DNA from: Leptolyngbyaceae cyanobacterium M33_DOE_097
GTDB taxonomy: Bacteria > Cyanobacteriota > Cyanobacteriia > Leptolyngbyales > Leptolyngbyaceae
DNA: 36,827 nt
NCBI GenBank assembly: GCA_015296075.1
Contig: DVDV01000183.1
Coordinates: 1 to 36,827, forward strand
Reading direction: 5' to 3'
Of the stretch, positions 34,360 to 36,827 are shown in pieces. The notes beneath the pieces were generated by a model, which had not been told where the DNA came from, did not search any database, and saw only the letters and a list, made by a program, of their open reading frames with translations. Positions within the stretch are counted from its first letter, which is position 1, and each line of letters begins with the position of its first letter. The position numbers and the translations under genes were made by a program.

Positions 34360-35847
34360 ATGAACAATTTGCCTGATTTTTCTACCACTCCAAAACCAAA
34401 GCCTCTCAGCTTTACCACCAAGTTAGCTTATGGAGCTGGCGATTTGGGTCCCGCTATTACAGCGAACATTCTAGCGTTCTTCCTCCTGTTCTTCTTTACC
34501 AACGTAGCAGGGCTAAACCCCCGTATCGCGGGCAGTATCCTGATGGTTGGCAAAATTTGGGATGCTGTCAATGACCCCCTCGTCGGCGTACTGAGCGATC
34601 GCACCCAGAGCCGCATGGGTCGCCGCCTACCCTGGATGATGTGGGGCGCGGTTCCCTTTGCGTTGTTCTATGTCTTGCAGTGGATTGTGCCGCGATTTAG
34701 CGACAATCCAGCCGTTAATCAATGGTGGCTGTTTGGCTATTACATCCTAATTTCCATTCTATTCAACACAGCCTACACCGCCGTTAACCTGCCCTACACC
34801 GCCCTCACTCCCGAACTCACCCAAGACTATAACGAGCGCACCAGCCTCAATAGCTTTCGCTTTTTGTTCTCGATTGGGGGTAGCATCCTTTCCCTGATTT
34901 TGGCGCAAGTAATTTTTGCTCTGCTCAAGCCCACCAATGTTCAATCAGCAGGCGGCAATTGTAATGCAGGCGTGCAGCAATACGTTGTGCTGGCCGTTGT
35001 CTGTGGGGTGCTGGCGATCGCATCCATTTACTGGTGCGTTTGGGGCATTCGCGATCGCGTGCTAGCCAGTGAACAGCACCGCTTAGAAACCACCACTGAG
35101 ACAGAAATTCCCCTCAAGCAGCAAATTCAAATCGCTTTCAGCAACCGCCCCTTTCTCTACGTCATCGGAATTTATTTTTGCTCCTGGCTCGCCGTCCAAG
35201 TGACCGCCTCCATCATTCCTTACTTCGTGGTCAACGTCATGGGCCGCGAAGACCAATTTATCCCGGTGCTGCTCGCCGTACAGGGCACCGCTCTCGTCAT
35301 GCTGTTTGTCTGGACAGAAGTGAGCAAACAACTGGGCAAAAAAGCTGTCTACTTCCTTGGCATGGGTCTATGGATCATCGCCCAAGCAGGGTTGTACTTC
35401 CTCCAACCCGACCAAATCGGCTTGATGTATGTACTGGCTGTCATGGCTGGTTTTGGCGTTTCCACCGCTTACCTGATTCCCTGGTCAATGGTGCCCGATG
35501 TGGTCGAGCTAGACGAGTTACAAACAGGACAACGCCGCGAAGGCATCTTCTACTCCTTCATGGTGCTGCTGCAAAAAATGGGCTTAGCCCTGGGTCTGTT
35601 TATCTTAGGCCACGGTTTAGCCCTGGCTGGCTTTAAAGAACAAGTTCCCTGCCAACCCCCTCCAGAACAAGGACCTGAAGCCCTTGAAGCAATTCGGCTG
35701 GCGATCGGCCCCCTACCAACCCTGGCGCTATTACTAGGTCTTGTGCTGGCCTACTACTACCCCATCACCCGTGAGATTCACGCCGAGACCCTGCTGCGAC
35801 TCAAAGAACGCCAGCGATCGCAAAACCAACTCCCACCTGAATCCTAA
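34360..35847 (+). CDS. GPH-family sugar:cation symporter (MFS, MelB-like)
   Basis: A 495-aa, about 12-helix transporter of the glycoside-pentoside-hexuronide family. Family marks are an N-terminal KLAYGAGDLGPAI, the motif GKIWDAVNDPLVGVLSDRTQSRMGRRLPW, PYTALTPELTQDYNERTSL, and in the second half PWSMVPDVVELDELQTGQRREGIFYS. These motifs place it among cation-coupled sugar importers; the sugar is unknown. An upstream TTG (34315) keeps the frame open, but ATG 34360 (MNNLPDF) matches the usual length. It is convergent with the 155-aa gene, and 35848-35983 holds a small hairpin. The C-terminal tail is polar and cytoplasmic. Confidence 0.92.
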   Translation: MNNLPDFSTTPKPKPLSFTTKLAYGAGDLGPAITANILAFFLLFFFTNVAGLNPRIAGSILMVGKIWDAVNDPLVGVLSDRTQSRMGRRLPWMMWGAVPFALFYVLQWIVPRFSDNPAVNQWWLFGYYILISILFNTAYTAVNLPYTALTPELTQDYNERTSLNSFRFLFSIGGSILSLILAQVIFALLKPTNVQSAGGNCNAGVQQYVVLAVVCGVLAIASIYWCVWGIRDRVLASEQHRLETTTETEIPLKQQIQIAFSNRPFLYVIGIYFCSWLAVQVTASIIPYFVVNVMGREDQFIPVLLAVQGTALVMLFVWTEVSKQLGKKAVYFLGMGLWIIAQAGLYFLQPDQIGLMYVLAVMAGFGVSTAYLIPWSMVPDVVELDELQTGQRREGIFYSFMVLLQKMGLALGLFILGHGLALAGFKEQVPCQPPPEQGPEALEAIRLAIGPLPTLALLLGLVLAYYYPITREIHAETLLRLKERQRSQNQLPPES

Positions 35848-35915
35848 AAAATAAGAACTCAATAACCCTTTCTAGTACGGGCATTAGCGCAGCCTGAAGG
35901 GCATACAAGAAAAGC

Positions 35916-35935
35916 GTAGCCATGCCGGAGGCTAC
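35916..35935. repeat. Small hairpin repeat GTAGCC/GGCTAC
   Basis: GTAGCC (35916-35921) and GGCTAC (35930-35935) form a 6-bp stem with an 8-base loop. Hairpins with GCGTAGC arms are common dispersed intergenic repeats in cyanobacteria; here it lies between convergent genes and might end transcription, though no T-run follows. Confidence 0.45.
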
Positions 35936-35983
35936 ACGGATGTTTGCCCCTTCCAACAGAAACATACCTGAGCTTCTTCCCAC

Positions 35984-36451
35984 TCAATTCAACTCAGACT
36001 GACTTGCCTGCCCCAACTCTTGCTGCTTCACCTCAGCCGCCTCAAACGCCGCCTGATACTCTTTTCCACCCAACATCAGATCACCGTAGTACTCATACGG
36101 TTGTGACCCATAGATAGGCAGCGGCGGATCATCTGGATAGTCCTCCTGGGCTTCTTCCACCGCTGCTTTCAACTTCTTAACGCTGAGTCGTTGCGCCTCA
36201 AAATAGAAAAGTTGGTCAGCCAACCGATTGAAGTGCGGAAACGTCGGGTCAACCAGGCGATCGCCCACCTCTAACCAGGCGTGCTCAATTAGTTGGGGCA
36301 TTTGACCAGCCAGCACCACAAACCCCTGCACGTAAGTCGCGCCTTGAATCACGAGAGCAGCCTGATAGGCATTATCAAACGGATTTTTGGCTTTACTCTT
36401 GATTTGCTGGGCTAGCTCCACCGAGTAGGCTTCATCAATCGGCAAGTTCAT
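35984..36451 (-). CDS. Conserved-looking protein of unknown function, 155 aa
   Basis: A small soluble acidic protein, without signal peptide or membrane helix. The central segment (about 55-90) reads VVLAGQMPQLIEHAWLEVGDRLVDPTFP; the His-Ala-Trp then Asp-Pro-Thr pattern resembles papain-like or transglutaminase-like folds, but there is no Cys in the protein, so no such catalysis can be claimed. The C-terminal third (about 95-155) is Glu/Gln-rich and helical. ATG 36451 has no clear ribosome-binding site. It converges on the symporter gene. Confidence 0.7.
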   Translation of the reverse strand: MNLPIDEAYSVELAQQIKSKAKNPFDNAYQAALVIQGATYVQGFVVLAGQMPQLIEHAWLEVGDRLVDPTFPHFNRLADQLFYFEAQRLSVKKLKAAVEEAQEDYPDDPPLPIYGSQPYEYYGDLMLGGKEYQAAFEAAEVKQQELGQASQSELN

Positions 36452-36761
36452 GAAAATTAGTTTCTGGGATTTTACAAGCAGCAGTATTGCTTAATTATCT
36501 AGCCGCAGCGCATTTCTGATCACCCACTTGCGCACGATTCTCAAATTCTTGCAACAAAAGAGAGACATAAAAGACTAGATTAAGAGCGAAGGTTCCACTT
36601 AAACGCCTTGAGAGATTCGCAAACAACTAAGATCCCGATGCTAGAGCCTTCTGTGGCAAAGGTTTGGCATGCCAAACCCCTACAGTGACATGACATTTAT
36701 CGTAATTGCTCAACTAGGTTGACTTGATGCAGTCTCAAGGAGAGGATGGTAAGCTTTTGGC
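36452..36761. other. Intergenic stretch with repeat copy 2
   Basis: About 310 bases with no coding frame. It holds the second copy of the dispersed palindromic repeat (36614-36696) and, near 36737, an AAGGAGAGG ribosome-binding-like sequence before the right-edge gene. Confidence 0.5.
36614..36696. repeat. Dispersed repeat with perfect 18-bp palindrome, copy 2
   Basis: Same orientation as 3952-4035, roughly 84 percent identical by eye, with one small indel. Its centre GGTTTGGCATGCCAAACC (36660-36677) is a perfect palindrome. Both copies share flanking blocks (ATTCGCAAACAA, AGAGCCTTCTGT, ATGACATT), so the repeat unit is larger than the palindrome. Confidence 0.75.
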
Positions 36762-36827
36762 ATGAAAGAACTGCCCCCTCTAAATGGACTGAGCCACGCG
36801 GAGAAGGATGCCCTGATTCAAGGGCTG
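36762..36827 (+). CDS. Start of a probable IS66-type transposase, cut by the window edge
   Basis: Only 22 codons are visible, reading MKELPPLNGLSHAEKDALIQ and onward. The MKELP..LSHAEKDALI pattern is typical of the N-terminus of IS66-family (single-gene type) transposases. GTAAGC, a sequence typical of IS66 inverted-repeat ends, lies at 36749-36754, twelve bases before the ATG, so the element's left end may be there. An overlapping frame from ATG 36746 is also open but has no family resemblance. Identification rests on a short stretch. Confidence 0.55.
   Translation, partial: MKELPPLNGLSHAEKDALIQGL

Overview
The window looks like a cyanobacterial chromosome segment. The octamer GCGATCGC (HIP1) and its core CGATCG occur throughout, and several genes belong to families that are common in cyanobacteria: a DUF2808 lipoprotein-like protein, a Ser/Thr kinase fused to WD40 repeats, FHA fusions and haemolysin-type Ca-binding (RTX) exoproteins. 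A filamentous, Leptolyngbya-like organism is a guess; no rRNA or other taxonomic marker is present and I saw no tRNA.

Left part (1-7540). The edge carries three consecutive hairpins that may be the tail of an IS200/IS605-type element. They abut a single-domain response regulator whose start appears frameshifted in an A-run. Next, on the minus strand, is a likely redox operon: a NapH/NosR-like polyferredoxin membrane protein followed by an FHA-flavodehydrogenase-[2Fe-2S] fusion. A Ser/Thr kinase with seven WD40-like repeats lies upstream of it on the same strand. FHA domains bind phosphothreonine, so a kinase-to-redox link is plausible but unproven. A membrane-anchored repeat protein (6668-7540) ends this group.

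Centre (8348-26752). This is the most notable region. A plus-strand run encodes a parvulin-type prolyl isomerase, a type I secretion ABC transporter (cNMP-binding-like domain, degenerate C39-like domain, membrane and ATPase domains) and an HlyD-type adaptor. Then come an RTX-CHRD exoprotein and a DUF2808 protein. On the minus strand are two giant RTX exoproteins. One (1426 aa) has two GDPD phosphodiesterase domains in tandem inside a split phytase/esterase-like domain. The other (1938 aa) strings together an endonuclease/exonuclease/phosphatase domain, a phytase/esterase-like domain, a beta-propeller 3-phytase and a PhoD alkaline phosphatase, followed by RTX repeats. The locus reads as a secretion machine with Ca-dependent cargo for taking phosphate from DNA, phytate, glycerophosphodiesters and phosphodiesters or monoesters. 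No outer-membrane TolC is in the window.

Right part (26753-36827). A roughly 1.1-kb non-coding stretch precedes a polytopic membrane protein. It is followed by a minus-strand efflux operon (GbsR/MarR-like regulator, MacA-like adaptor, MacB-like permease without an ATPase gene) with a perfect 9-bp inverted repeat at the regulator start. Then come a HepT/MntA toxin-antitoxin pair in which both genes carry a nonsense codon, a phosphoribosyltransferase, a divergent GPH-family sugar/cation symporter, an unknown 155-aa protein and the start of what looks like an IS66-type transposase at the right edge. An approximately 84-bp palindrome-bearing repeat occurs near both ends (3952-4035 and 36614-36696).
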